Positions 1-7,874 of a stretch of 11,602 nucleotides of DNA are shown here, one piece after another; within the stretch, counting starts at the first letter, position 1, and each line of letters opens with the position of its first letter. The notes under the pieces are model-generated. The model searched no databases and was not told the DNA's origin. It saw nothing but the letters and a program-made list of their open reading frames with translations. Made by a program: the position numbers and the translations under genes. Where the stretch lies: assembly GCA_902496125.1 (NCBI GenBank), contig CABUZU010000062.1, positions 1 to 11,602 on the forward strand, read 5' to 3'. The stretch is from an uncultured Lachnospiraceae bacterium. GTDB taxonomy: Bacteria > Bacillota > Clostridia > Lachnospirales > Lachnospiraceae.

Positions 1-1
1 A

Positions 2-64
2 GGTGTGGTATCGAGAAAGAAACAATTTATTCCCAATATGATGAGAGCATTCCAAGAAAAATAA
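2..64 (+). CDS. C-terminal fragment of an unidentified upstream gene
   Basis: The frame starting at base 2 is open from the window edge and ends with TAA at 62-64, encoding about 20 residues with the basic stretch SRKKQF and the end RAFQEK. The stop lies only four bases before a hairpin terminator, which is where a gene end is expected. Frame 1 is also open, to a TAA at 73-75, but that stop falls inside the terminator stem and is less likely. The fragment is too short to name a family. Confidence 0.45.
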   Translation, partial: GVVSRKKQFIPNMMRAFQEK

Positions 65-67
65 AGT

Positions 68-110
68 TAAGGTAAGGTCAGAAAACTTTTTGACCTTACC
101 TTATTTTATA
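68..110 (+). terminator. Intrinsic terminator after the upstream gene
   Basis: A perfect 13-base inverted repeat (68-80 with 91-103, core AAGGTAAGGTCA) is extended by A-T pairs towards the loop at 81-90. It is followed on the plus strand by TTATTTTATA. The other side (55-67) is also A/T-rich, so it may work weakly in both directions. It insulates the transporter operon from the upstream gene. Confidence 0.8.
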
Positions 111-111
111 C

Positions 112-140
112 TTGATTTTTTAGCATATATTCGATACAAT
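112..140 (+). promoter_or_regulatory. Sigma-A promoter of the ABC importer operon
   Basis: TTGATT (112-117) and TACAAT (135-140) are separated by exactly 17 bases, one and one mismatch from the sigma-A consensus. Transcription should start near 147, giving a leader of about 47 bases before the ATG at 194. The Shine-Dalgarno AGAGGAGA lies at 176-183. No operator or riboswitch is evident in this short leader. Confidence 0.75.
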
Positions 141-193
141 AGCCTAGGTAATAAAATAGTGTAAATCCAAAAAAAAGAGGAGATTAAAAAACA

Positions 194-1804
194 ATGAAAA
201 AGATGTTCAAAAAAGTTCTTCTATTTGCAACTGCACTTTCCATGGCAACTGCACTGACAGCGTGTTCAGGTGGTAGCAACAGTGAAACTAGCGGTAAGGC
301 AACAGAAGGAAGCAGTTTAGCAGCAGACCAAAGTACAACTTCGGCTGTTAGCAAGGAAACCGAAGGCTCATCAACAACGACCCCTAAGCAAGGTGGGGAA
401 ATTGTAGTAGGTATTCCTCAGGATTTAGATAGTCTTGACCCTCATAAGGCAGAAGCGGCAGGAACTAGAGAAGTATTGTTTAATATCTTTGAAGGCTTAG
501 TAAAGCCTGATTCTACTGGAAATTATGTTCCAGCTGTTGCAAGCGATTATAAGATTAGTGATGATGCAAAAACTTATACTTTCACATTAAGAGATGGTGT
601 AAAATTCCATGATGGCAGTGATGTAACAGTAGAGGACGTGATTTATTCAATCAACAGATGTAAAGATGACTCAAATGGAGAGGCATTAGTTCCTGAATAT
701 TCCAATATTGATAAAATTGAAAGTACTGATGACAAGACTATTGTAATCACATTAAAAGAAGCAAATACAGAATTTTTACCTTATTTTGATAAGGCAATTA
801 TCCCAGCTTCGAATAAAAATCCAGAATCGAATGTAATTGGTACTGGTCCTTTTAAATATGTATCTCGTTCAGCACAGGAAAATGTAGTAGTAGAACGTTT
901 TGATGATTATTGGGGCGATAAGGCTTACTTAGATAAAGTAACCTTTAAAATTGAATCTGATACCGATTCGATTGTAATGGATTTAAACGGTGGTTCTATT
1001 GATATGTATTGTCGAATTACCGATGACCAAAGCAACCAGCTTTCAAAAGATGACTTTAATGTCGAAGAAGGTACAATGAACTTAGTACAGGCATTGTATT
1101 TAAATAATGCAGAAAAGCCATTTGATGATGTAAAAGTAAGACAGGCTCTTTCTTATGCAATTAATCGTCAAGAAATTATGGACTATATGGCAGGTGGTAA
1201 GGGAACTGCAATTGGTTCTGCAATGTTCCCAACATTTAGTAAATATTATGTAGAAGATTTAGCAAATGTATATACACAGGATGTAAATAAGGCAAAAGAG
1301 CTTTTAAAAGAGGCTGGATATCCAGATGGATTTGAAATGACAATTACTGTTCCTTCAAACTATCAGCCACATATTGATACTGCACAGGTTTTAGTAGAAC
1401 AGTTAAAAGCAATTGGTGTAACTGCTAAGATTCAGCAAATTGAATGGAGTAGTTGGTTAAGTGATGTATATGCTGGTAAAAAATATCAATCTACAGTAGT
1501 AGGTTTTGATGCATCTACATTAACCGCTTCTGCATTATTGGCAAGATATCAGTCCGATGCTTCTAATAACTGCTTTAATTTCGCTAGCAAGAAATATGAT
1601 GAAACCTTTAAAAAGGCACAGGCAACTGTAGATGACAATGAAAAAACACAGTTATATAAAGAATGTGAAAAAATCTTAACAGAAGAAGCAGCAAGTGTTT
1701 ATATTCAAGATATGGCAAACCTTGTTGCACTTAGAAATACTTATGGTGGCTATGTATTCTATCCACTATATGTACAGGATATGTCTAAGATTTATAAAAA
1801 ATAG
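194..1804 (+). CDS. ABC transporter substrate-binding lipoprotein, family 5 (peptide/nickel type)
   Basis: Extracellular solute receptor that hands its ligand to the permease pair encoded just downstream. The 536-residue protein starts with a lipoprotein signal (MKKMFKK, hydrophobic core, lipobox LTAC), so Cys24 should be lipidated and anchor it to the outer face of the membrane. Residues 25-66 form a Ser/Thr/Gly-rich linker. The family 5 domain follows: GEIVVGIPQDLDSLDPHKA, then FTLRDGVKFHDGSDVT, GTGPFKY, the DVKVRQALSYAINRQ region and a KAKELLKEAGYPDGF segment, all typical of DppA/OppA/NikA-type receptors. The region matching the peptide-anchoring GWxxDxxDP of dipeptide receptors instead reads GFDASTLT (residues 437-444), so the usual acidic anchor is not obvious and the ligand need not be an ordinary peptide. 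It starts at ATG 194 behind AGAGGAGA. The family is certain; the substrate is unknown. Confidence 0.92.
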   Translation: MKKMFKKVLLFATALSMATALTACSGGSNSETSGKATEGSSLAADQSTTSAVSKETEGSSTTTPKQGGEIVVGIPQDLDSLDPHKAEAAGTREVLFNIFEGLVKPDSTGNYVPAVASDYKISDDAKTYTFTLRDGVKFHDGSDVTVEDVIYSINRCKDDSNGEALVPEYSNIDKIESTDDKTIVITLKEANTEFLPYFDKAIIPASNKNPESNVIGTGPFKYVSRSAQENVVVERFDDYWGDKAYLDKVTFKIESDTDSIVMDLNGGSIDMYCRITDDQSNQLSKDDFNVEEGTMNLVQALYLNNAEKPFDDVKVRQALSYAINRQEIMDYMAGGKGTAIGSAMFPTFSKYYVEDLANVYTQDVNKAKELLKEAGYPDGFEMTITVPSNYQPHIDTAQVLVEQLKAIGVTAKIQQIEWSSWLSDVYAGKKYQSTVVGFDASTLTASALLARYQSDASNNCFNFASKKYDETFKKAQATVDDNEKTQLYKECEKILTEEAASVYIQDMANLVALRNTYGGYVFYPLYVQDMSKIYKK

Positions 1805-1829
1805 GATTTATTAAGAAAGGTAGAATAGC

Positions 1830-2768
1830 ATGAAGTATACCCTAAGAAAAATAGTATCATTTATTATTACATTATTTATTGTCTCGCTGATTGCTTTTTT
1901 TGCCTTTCAGCTAATACCAGGAGATGCAGCTTCTACAATGCTTGGAACTTCTGCAACTCCTGAACGTTTAGAAGCACTTCGTGAGCAGATGGGTCTAAAT
2001 GACCCTCTGCTCATTCAATATTTAAACTGGCTTAAAAATTTTATTATAGGTAATTTTGGAACTTCTTATGTTTACAACGAACCAGTTTCATCATTAATTG
2101 TAGATAAGTTTCCAGTTACATTAAGCTTGGCATTATTATCCATGGTTGTCATGGTTATAGTGTCCATTCCACTTGGTATTTTAGCATCGAAACATGCAGG
2201 AAAATTGTTAGATTCGATTTTACAGATTGTATCTCAATTTACAATGGCAATACCATCTTTCTTTTTAGGAATTATTATGACCTATGTATTTGGATTAATT
2301 TTAAAATGGTTTACGCCAGGAGGATATGTTTCTTATACGGATAGTAAGATTGGATTTATTGGATATTTGATTTGTCCAGCTCTAGCAATTGGACTTCCAA
2401 AAGCAGCTATGGTATTTAAATTACTTCGTGGTTCGATGGGTGAAGAAATGAATAAAGAATATGTTAGAACTACTTTTAGTAGAGGAAATACGTTAAATGG
2501 TGCTTTTTACGGACATATTCTTAGAAATGCAATGATTCCAGTCATTACATTTTTAGCAATGGCATTTGCGGATATGATTGCGGGAAGTTTTATTGTAGAG
2601 CAAGTCTTTGGAATTCCAGGAATTGGAAAGATTTTAGTAACTTCCATTTCAAACAGGGATTATCCGGTGGTTCAAGGAATTATTATGTTAATTGCATTGA
2701 TTATTTTGCTTGCAAATCTTATTGCAGATTTACTTTATAGGGTAGTAGACCCTAGAATTGGAGAGTAG
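1830..2768 (+). CDS. ABC transporter permease, DppB/NikB type
   Basis: First membrane subunit of the importer. It is 312 residues long with about six hydrophobic segments (roughly 9-29, 96-120, 130-158, 174-196, 236-256 and 281-304). The N-terminal segment followed by PGDAA and the region MGLNDPLLIQY (55-65) is typical of DppB-like permeases. The cytoplasmic coupling (EAA) loop is seen at 209-233, with EYVRTTFSRG and HILRNAMIP; it should dock onto one of the ATPases. The C-terminus VVDPRIG is also family-typical. The length matches NikB (314 in E. coli) better than DppB (339). It begins 25 bases after the receptor gene behind AAGAAAGG (1813-1820), and its TAG stop lies two bases before the next gene. 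Confidence 0.92.
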   Translation: MKYTLRKIVSFIITLFIVSLIAFFAFQLIPGDAASTMLGTSATPERLEALREQMGLNDPLLIQYLNWLKNFIIGNFGTSYVYNEPVSSLIVDKFPVTLSLALLSMVVMVIVSIPLGILASKHAGKLLDSILQIVSQFTMAIPSFFLGIIMTYVFGLILKWFTPGGYVSYTDSKIGFIGYLICPALAIGLPKAAMVFKLLRGSMGEEMNKEYVRTTFSRGNTLNGAFYGHILRNAMIPVITFLAMAFADMIAGSFIVEQVFGIPGIGKILVTSISNRDYPVVQGIIMLIALIILLANLIADLLYRVVDPRIGE

Positions 2769-2770
2769 AC

Positions 2771-3592
2771 ATGAAAACAAAACGAAAGAAAACTTATCGA
2801 TTGAATTTAACAATTGGATTGGTGCTTTTAATAATTTTAGCAGGGGCTACGTTATTAAGTGTTTTTTACATGCCTTATGACCCAGATGCAATGAGTGCAA
2901 GTGAAAAATTAATGGCACCAAGTTTATCTCATATTTTTGGCACAGATAATTTTGGCAGAGATATTTATTGCAGAGTCGTAAGAGGAATGGGTACCACTTT
3001 CTATGTAGGGACAATCACGGTAGCGATTGGAACAGTTTTTGGGATCATTATTGGTGCATTTACAGGATATTTTGGCGGAATTTTTGATGAAGTGATTATG
3101 CGTTTTAATGATGCGGTTTCATCTTTTCCAAGTATTTTAGTAGCACTTGTATTTATTAGTGTGTTAGGTCCTGGTAAAAACAATGTTATTTTAGCACTTG
3201 GAATTGTTTTTATTCCAAGTTTTGCTCGTATTGTACGAGGAGAGTTCTTAAAACAAAAAAATATGGACTATGTAAGAAGTGCAAAGCTTATGGGAGCTAG
3301 TAATTTAAGAATTATGTTTGTCCATATTTTACCCAATACCATTTCGGTTCTTCTTTCAGCGCTTGCAATTGGATTTAACAATGCGGTATTAGCAGAGGCA
3401 GGTATGAGTTATCTTGGAATTGGTGTTCAACCGCCGAATGCAAGTCTTGGTAGTTTACTTTCTGATTCACAGTCTTATTTATTTAAGGCACCGTGGTTTG
3501 CGATTTTTCCAGGTTTGGTATTAATTGCATTGGTATTAGGATTTACGCTAGTTAGTGATGCATTAAATCAACGAAATCGTGAAAGGGATTAA
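2771..3592 (+). CDS. ABC transporter permease, DppC/NikC type
   Basis: Second membrane subunit, 273 residues. After a basic start (MKTKRKK) and a first membrane segment (about 13-33) comes the signature HIFGTDNFGRDIYCR (54-68), which is characteristic of DppC/NikC permeases. Further membrane segments lie at about 78-102, 120-158, 190-212 and 243-264. The EAA loop is at 166-189 (MDYVRSAKLMGAS, HILPN). SYLGIGVQPPNASLG (213-227) is another family hallmark. Its Shine-Dalgarno GGAGAG (2760-2765) sits inside the end of the preceding gene, so the two are probably translated in a coupled way. The length agrees with NikC (277) rather than DppC (300). Confidence 0.92.
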   Translation: MKTKRKKTYRLNLTIGLVLLIILAGATLLSVFYMPYDPDAMSASEKLMAPSLSHIFGTDNFGRDIYCRVVRGMGTTFYVGTITVAIGTVFGIIIGAFTGYFGGIFDEVIMRFNDAVSSFPSILVALVFISVLGPGKNNVILALGIVFIPSFARIVRGEFLKQKNMDYVRSAKLMGASNLRIMFVHILPNTISVLLSALAIGFNNAVLAEAGMSYLGIGVQPPNASLGSLLSDSQSYLFKAPWFAIFPGLVLIALVLGFTLVSDALNQRNRERD

Positions 3593-3604
3593 TGAGGTAG
3601 GATA

Positions 3605-4426
3605 ATGGAAAATTTATTAAGAGTAAAAGATTTGACAATTGATTTTCATGATAAAAAGCTTCCGCAGCGAGTGGTAGACCATATCTCATTTGATGTAAAG
3701 CCAGGAGAAATCGTAGGAATTGTAGGAGAGTCGGGGTCTGGTAAAACAATGACAGCACTTGCAATTGCAGGTCTTATGAAAAGACATGCATCAAATAGTG
3801 CAGGAGAGATTTTATTTGCAGGACAGAATCTATTAACGATTAGTCGTAATAAGCTTCGACGTATTCAGGGTAACGAGATTGCAATGGTCTTTCAAGAACC
3901 AATGACCTCATTAAATCCAGTGATGAGAATTGGTAAGCAGGTAGAAGAAAGCTTAAAACTTCATACAAATCTATCCAAGACAGAAAGAAAAAATCGAGTA
4001 TTAGAAGCCTTAAGACAAGTAGAACTTCCAGATGTAGAAAAAATTTATCACCAATTTCCTCATGAACTTTCAGGTGGAATGAGACAGCGTGTAATGATTG
4101 CTTCTGCATTTATTTCGAAACCAAAGCTGTTAATTGCAGATGAACCTACGACTGCATTAGATGTAACGGTACAGGCTCAGATTATCTCGCTTCTTCAAAA
4201 GATGAGTAAAGAAAACAATACAGCGGTATTATTTATTTCTCATGACCTTTCATTAGTGCAAAAAATTTGTAGTAGAGCTTTAGTCATGTATCAAGGTGTT
4301 ATTTTAGAAGATGAAGAAACTGAGCAGATTTTTAAAGAGCCTAAGCATGAATATACAAAGAATTTAATTAACGCAGTTCCCAAAATACCAGAAGAAATTC
4401 TAGATAGGATTAGAGCATATGAGTAA
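3605..4426 (+). CDS. ABC transporter ATPase, DppD/NikD type
   Basis: Cytoplasmic ATPase that powers the importer, presumably as a heterodimer with the next gene product. It is 273 residues long with Walker A GESGSGKT (41-48), the Q-loop in VFQEPMTSLNP (Q97), the ABC signature LSGGMRQ (155-161), Walker B LLIADE (175-180) with the D-loop TALD, and the H-loop histidine in ISHDL (H213). After HEYTKNLINAVP (248-259) the protein stops. The longer C-terminal oligo_HPY extension with its cysteine cluster, seen in many DppD/OppD proteins of about 320 residues, is absent. The Shine-Dalgarno GAGGTAGG (3594-3601) precedes the ATG. The reading frame overlaps the next gene by 8 bases. Confidence 0.93.
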   Translation: MENLLRVKDLTIDFHDKKLPQRVVDHISFDVKPGEIVGIVGESGSGKTMTALAIAGLMKRHASNSAGEILFAGQNLLTISRNKLRRIQGNEIAMVFQEPMTSLNPVMRIGKQVEESLKLHTNLSKTERKNRVLEALRQVELPDVEKIYHQFPHELSGGMRQRVMIASAFISKPKLLIADEPTTALDVTVQAQIISLLQKMSKENNTAVLFISHDLSLVQKICSRALVMYQGVILEDEETEQIFKEPKHEYTKNLINAVPKIPEEILDRIRAYE

Positions 4427-5141
4427 GGATAATATTTTAGAAATTGACCATTTACAAGTCTTTTATCGTAAAGGAAAAAATAAAAAACAGGTTCTATATG
4501 ATATTAATTTTCAGATGAAAAGAGGAGAAATCTTAGGACTTGTAGGAGAAAGTGGATGTGGAAAAACTACATTGTCAAAGACGATTTTAGGTTTAATTCC
4601 TGATAGAGAAGGTAAAATTCTGTTAGATACGAAACATCCTCAAATGATTTTTCAAGATCCATATAGTTCACTCAATCCGTCAAAGAGAATTGGTTGGTTA
4701 ATGGAAGAGCCACTTCGTCATTTTACCAGTTTGTCAAAGGATGAGCGCAGAGAAAAAGTAGTTCAGATGTTAATAAAAATAGGATTAGGTGAAGAGTATT
4801 ATAATAGGCGACCTTCCGAACTTTCTGGTGGACAAAGACAAAGAGTCAGTATTGGAATGGCACTTCTTGCAGGTTCTGAATTTGTCATTGCAGATGAACC
4901 CGTTTCAGCACTCGATGTAACGATTCAAGCTCAGATTATGGAATTGTTAAAAGAATTACAAAAAGAATATCATATTTCGATGTTGTTTATTTCTCATGAT
5001 TTACGAGTAATTTATCAAATGTGTGATCGATTGTTAGTAATGAAGGCAGGAGAAATTGTAGAACAAGGAGAAGTAGATGAGGTGTTTAGAAATCCTACTC
5101 ATCCATATACGAAACAATTATTAAAATCTTTTTTAAGTTAA
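4419..5141 (+). CDS. ABC transporter ATPase, DppF/NikE type (compact)
   Basis: Second ATPase of the importer, 240 residues. It shows Walker A GESGCGKT (43-50), the Q-loop MIFQDPYSSLNP (Q79), signature LSGGQRQ (135-141), Walker B FVIADE (155-160), SALD, and ISHDL with H193. Between the strand GKILLD (65-70) and the Q-loop only a few residues remain, where relatives usually have some 15 more (a G-x-D-x-x-x-LS-x-x-x-LR type segment), so this ATPase is unusually compact. It also ends right after HPYTKQLLKSFLS, without an oligo_HPY tail. Its start ATG lies inside the end of the previous gene (8-base overlap), preceded by AGGA at 4406-4409. It is the last gene of the operon; a terminator follows at 5157. 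Confidence 0.93.
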   Translation: MSKDNILEIDHLQVFYRKGKNKKQVLYDINFQMKRGEILGLVGESGCGKTTLSKTILGLIPDREGKILLDTKHPQMIFQDPYSSLNPSKRIGWLMEEPLRHFTSLSKDERREKVVQMLIKIGLGEEYYNRRPSELSGGQRQRVSIGMALLAGSEFVIADEPVSALDVTIQAQIMELLKELQKEYHISMLFISHDLRVIYQMCDRLLVMKAGEIVEQGEVDEVFRNPTHPYTKQLLKSFLS

Positions 5142-5156
5142 GGTTTAGTAATGTTA

Positions 5157-5194
5157 TTACAAAAAGACAAAGTATTCACTTTGCCTTTTTGTAG
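5157..5194. terminator. Shared bidirectional terminator between convergent operons
   Basis: A 17-position stem (5157-5173 with 5178-5194, loop ATTC) with one A/C mismatch contains AAAAAGACAAAGT on one side and ACTTTGCCTTTTT on the other. On both strands the 3' arm ends in a run of five T, so the same hairpin can stop the rightward importer operon and the leftward folate operon. The latter's last stop codon lies at 5200-5202. Confidence 0.8.
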
Positions 5195-5199
5195 TTATA

Positions 5200-5931
5200 T
5201 TATAATAGGAAGAAACTCATACTTTCGTGATACTTTTTTAGAATTTCATTCGTCATTTCACGAGAAGAATAGGTATGATCTTCGAATTTAGAAACTGGCA
5301 TAATCCCCATTAAAGCGTTGGTAACAAAAGCTTCATCAAAGGTATCAATTTCATCGGGATGAATAATGGTTTCTGTAACAGGATAATTGGTAAGAATATA
5401 TCTTCGTAACGTTCCCTCTAATAAACCACAGGAAGTAGCAGGAGTAAATAACTGCCTATCTTTTACAAAAAATAGATTACTACAAGCTCCTTCACAGATT
5501 TCATTTTTGCTATTAACAAAGATGGGTTCATCAATGTTTCTAGTACAAGCAAGACGTTTTTCTAAAATATTATCTCCATAATTCATCGTCTTATGGTAAG
5601 TAAGAGGAGAGGATTCATTTCTCTTAATTTTAGAAAAATCAAGGGAAAATCCCTTCTCATAATCCTTTTCTGTATAATGATTTTCTCTAGTTGTAAAAGT
5701 AGTATTTTCTTTTGACACCATAAGTTTTACAACACCATCTACAATCTGATTATTAGAAATAAAATTAGATACATCCTCTTCATAAATTTCCTTTTTTATA
5801 CAAAAGAAATCTAATGCCTTCTTTAATCGTTCTAAATGATAAGAAAGAAGGAGGGGCTTAGAATGATAAACGGCAATAGTTTCAAAAGCTCCAAGCCCGA
5901 ACATATATCCTTCGTCTAAGTTTAACATCAT
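5200..5931 (-). CDS. pabC: Aminodeoxychorismate lyase (class IV PLP aminotransferase fold)
   Basis: Converts 4-amino-4-deoxychorismate to p-aminobenzoate plus pyruvate, the last step of the pABA branch; cytoplasmic, PLP-dependent. The 243-residue protein has the class IV features LDEGYMFGLGAFETIAV (5-21), HLERLKKAL, VKLMVS, and the C-terminal half NEICEGACSNLFFV and TPATSCGLLEGTLRR (about 153-188), which form the cofactor-phosphate and substrate region. The lysine in YHKTMNY (about 131-137) fits the PLP Schiff-base position. Class IV also includes branched-chain and D-amino-acid aminotransferases; the name PabC rests on the adjacent pabA and pabB. Two ATGs are adjacent (5931 and 5928). The AGGGGGG at 5940-5934 is only 2 bases from the first and 5 from the second, so translation may start at the second. 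It is the last gene of the operon. Confidence 0.9.
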   Translation of the reverse strand: MMLNLDEGYMFGLGAFETIAVYHSKPLLLSYHLERLKKALDFFCIKKEIYEEDVSNFISNNQIVDGVVKLMVSKENTTFTTRENHYTEKDYEKGFSLDFSKIKRNESSPLTYHKTMNYGDNILEKRLACTRNIDEPIFVNSKNEICEGACSNLFFVKDRQLFTPATSCGLLEGTLRRYILTNYPVTETIIHPDEIDTFDEAFVTNALMGIMPVSKFEDHTYSSREMTNEILKKYHESMSFFLL

Positions 5932-5938
5932 ATCCCCC

Positions 5939-7291
5939 CTATCTTAAAGCTTCGATAACTGCTTTTGCTTTTTGTAAAGTTTCTTCATACTCAAATTCAA
6001 GCTCTGATTCATAAGTGATTCCGCCACCTACACCTAGATAATATTTACAATCTTTGTGAACTGCGGTACGAATGACGATATTAAAATCACAATTTCCATC
6101 AAGACCAATATATCCAATAGAACCTGTATAGAGATTGCGACTACTGTGCTCAAGTTCATCAATGATTTCCATTGCTCGAATCTTTGGTGCACCAGTAATG
6201 GAACCGCCAGGGAAGGCACTTTCTAGTAAGTCGACAATGTTTTTATCAGCAGGTAGTTTTCCAACAACGGTAGATACTAAATGGAAAACCGTTGCATAGG
6301 TTTCTACCTCAAACATTTCAGTGACTTTTACACTGCCTGTTTTACAGACGTGGTTTAAATCGTTTCGCTCTAAATCGACAATCATTAGAAGTTCACTTTG
6401 GTCTTTTCCAGAATCTTTTAATTCTTGTTTTAGAGCTTGATCTTCTTTTGGTGTTTGACCACGTTTTCTAGTTCCTTTAATAGGACGAGTTTCAACATTT
6501 CCATCTTTTAATAATAGAAAACGTTCTGGTGAAGCACATACAATTTGAAAATCACCATAGTCAAAATAGCCACTAAACGGAGCTGGATTAATAGCACGTG
6601 ATTTTAAGAATGCTTCATAGGGGTCTTTATTACTTTCAATCGTTAGCTTTTGAGTCATATTGGCAATAAAGATATCGCCTTCAATGATGTATTGACGCAT
6701 ACGTTCGACGGTGTCCATATATTCTTGCTTTTCAAAATTAGCGCTAACACGGATTGGATAATCGGTTTTTTTATAAGTTAAATCCGGTGGGTTTGATGCC
6801 ACGCGAGCAACAAATTCTTCAAGTTCAGCTAAGGAAGCGTTTGCTTCTTTTAATTTACCGCAAGCAGTAAGATAAAGCTCACCGTTTTCGTGATCTTCGA
6901 TAATGAAATTATCATAAAAGTTTAAAATACTATAAGGCAGTTTCTCTTCGTCTTCGTGTCTAGTAGCAACTTCTTTTTCACGGCCGTAATCATAAGTAAA
7001 ATAACCAATGGCACCGCCAATGATAGGAAGAGAAGTGTGATTTTCAATTTTATTTGCCTTTAAATAAGTTTTTAAATATACTTCAAAGTCATGATTAGTT
7101 TGTTCGCCATTTATAACTACTTTTCCATATTCATTTTTGATGGAATGATAACAGCGAAGCCCGATAATAGAATATTTGCCATATTTATTGTGCAAAGAAG
7201 AATCTAAAAAGACAGCATCTTTTTTATCAAGCATATGGAAAATTTCGGCACAAGAACAAAAAACAGGAGATTTTTTAACTAGCGGATTCAT
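5939..7291 (-). CDS. pabB: Aminodeoxychorismate synthase component I
   Basis: Makes 4-amino-4-deoxychorismate from chorismate with ammonia supplied by PabA. It is 450 residues long: an N-terminal anthranilate-synthase-I-type domain (about 1-145, including GGAIGYFTYDYGRE at 92-105) and the chorismate-binding domain (about 185-448). Decisive motif: RPIKGT (269-274), where the lysine (K272) marks aminodeoxychorismate synthase, whereas anthranilate synthases have PIAGT. Also visible are CASPERF (252-258), VDLERNDL (305-312), GGSITGAPK (362-370) and VGGGITYES (421-429), typical of the magnesium and chorismate site. Its ATG lies within the end of pabA (17-base overlap), behind GGAGGTGGG, and its TAG stop runs directly into the G-rich ribosome site of pabC. 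Confidence 0.95.
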   Translation of the reverse strand: MNPLVKKSPVFCSCAEIFHMLDKKDAVFLDSSLHNKYGKYSIIGLRCYHSIKNEYGKVVINGEQTNHDFEVYLKTYLKANKIENHTSLPIIGGAIGYFTYDYGREKEVATRHEDEEKLPYSILNFYDNFIIEDHENGELYLTACGKLKEANASLAELEEFVARVASNPPDLTYKKTDYPIRVSANFEKQEYMDTVERMRQYIIEGDIFIANMTQKLTIESNKDPYEAFLKSRAINPAPFSGYFDYGDFQIVCASPERFLLLKDGNVETRPIKGTRKRGQTPKEDQALKQELKDSGKDQSELLMIVDLERNDLNHVCKTGSVKVTEMFEVETYATVFHLVSTVVGKLPADKNIVDLLESAFPGGSITGAPKIRAMEIIDELEHSSRNLYTGSIGYIGLDGNCDFNIVIRTAVHKDCKYYLGVGGGITYESELEFEYEETLQKAKAVIEALR

Positions 7292-7874
7292 TTTCCCACC
7301 TCCATTCTTTACATAGGTTTAAGAAATTATTTAATAATTCATGACCATAGTGAGTGAGTACAGCTTCAGGATGGAATTGTACACCGTAAATCGGATATCG
7401 CTTATGAGAAACTCCCATAATTGCACCATCTTCTGAAACAGCATCAATTTGTAATTCATTTGGTAACGTATTCTTATCAATAATTAAAGAATGGTATCTA
7501 GTAACAGGGTAAGTCTTAGGAAGGTCTGTAAATACACCTTCTCCTGAATGAGTAATATCAGTGACCTTACCATGCATTGGCATTTTGCCTTTTATAATAT
7601 CGGCACCAAAGGCATAGCCGATGACTTGGTGACCTAAGCAAACACCAAAAATAGGAATCTGGCTGGCAAAGTGTTTTACAATGTCAACACAGATTCCACA
7701 ATCTGTAGGATTTTTAGGACCAGGGGAAATGATGATACCCTCTGGTTGTAATCGTTCAATTTCATCCAAAGTAATAGCATCATTTCTTACAACAAGTGTT
7801 TCCTGACCTAATTCATTTAAATATGCAGTTAAATTGTAAACAAAAGAATCGTAATTATCAATCATTAGAAACAT
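7275..7874 (-). CDS. pabA: Aminodeoxychorismate synthase component II (glutamine amidotransferase)
   Basis: Class I glutamine amidotransferase that releases ammonia from glutamine for PabB. The 199 residues begin with the family-typical MFLMIDNYDSFVYNL. The catalytic triad is visible: Cys79 in FGVCLGHQ (76-83), His168 and Glu170 in QFHPEAV (166-172). The oxyanion-region loop reads SPGPKNPTDCG (50-60), with Lys where many relatives have Gly or Cys. By sequence alone such proteins cannot be separated from TrpG, and some serve both pathways; the operon argues for PabA. The start at 7874 is chosen because AGGAGG (7886-7881) lies 6 bases before it; the internal ATG at 7865 would be 15 bases away. 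The gene overlaps folBK upstream and pabB downstream by 17 bases each. Confidence 0.94.
   Translation of the reverse strand: MFLMIDNYDSFVYNLTAYLNELGQETLVVRNDAITLDEIERLQPEGIIISPGPKNPTDCGICVDIVKHFASQIPIFGVCLGHQVIGYAFGADIIKGKMPMHGKVTDITHSGEGVFTDLPKTYPVTRYHSLIIDKNTLPNELQIDAVSEDGAIMGVSHKRYPIYGVQFHPEAVLTHYGHELLNNFLNLCKEWRWENESAS

Noticed and set aside
3001..4109. Open frames on the minus strand inside the permease and first ATPase genes (3001-3183, 3552-3764, 3840-4109)
   Set aside because: They lie antisense to well-supported genes, lack good ribosome sites and encode no recognisable protein features.
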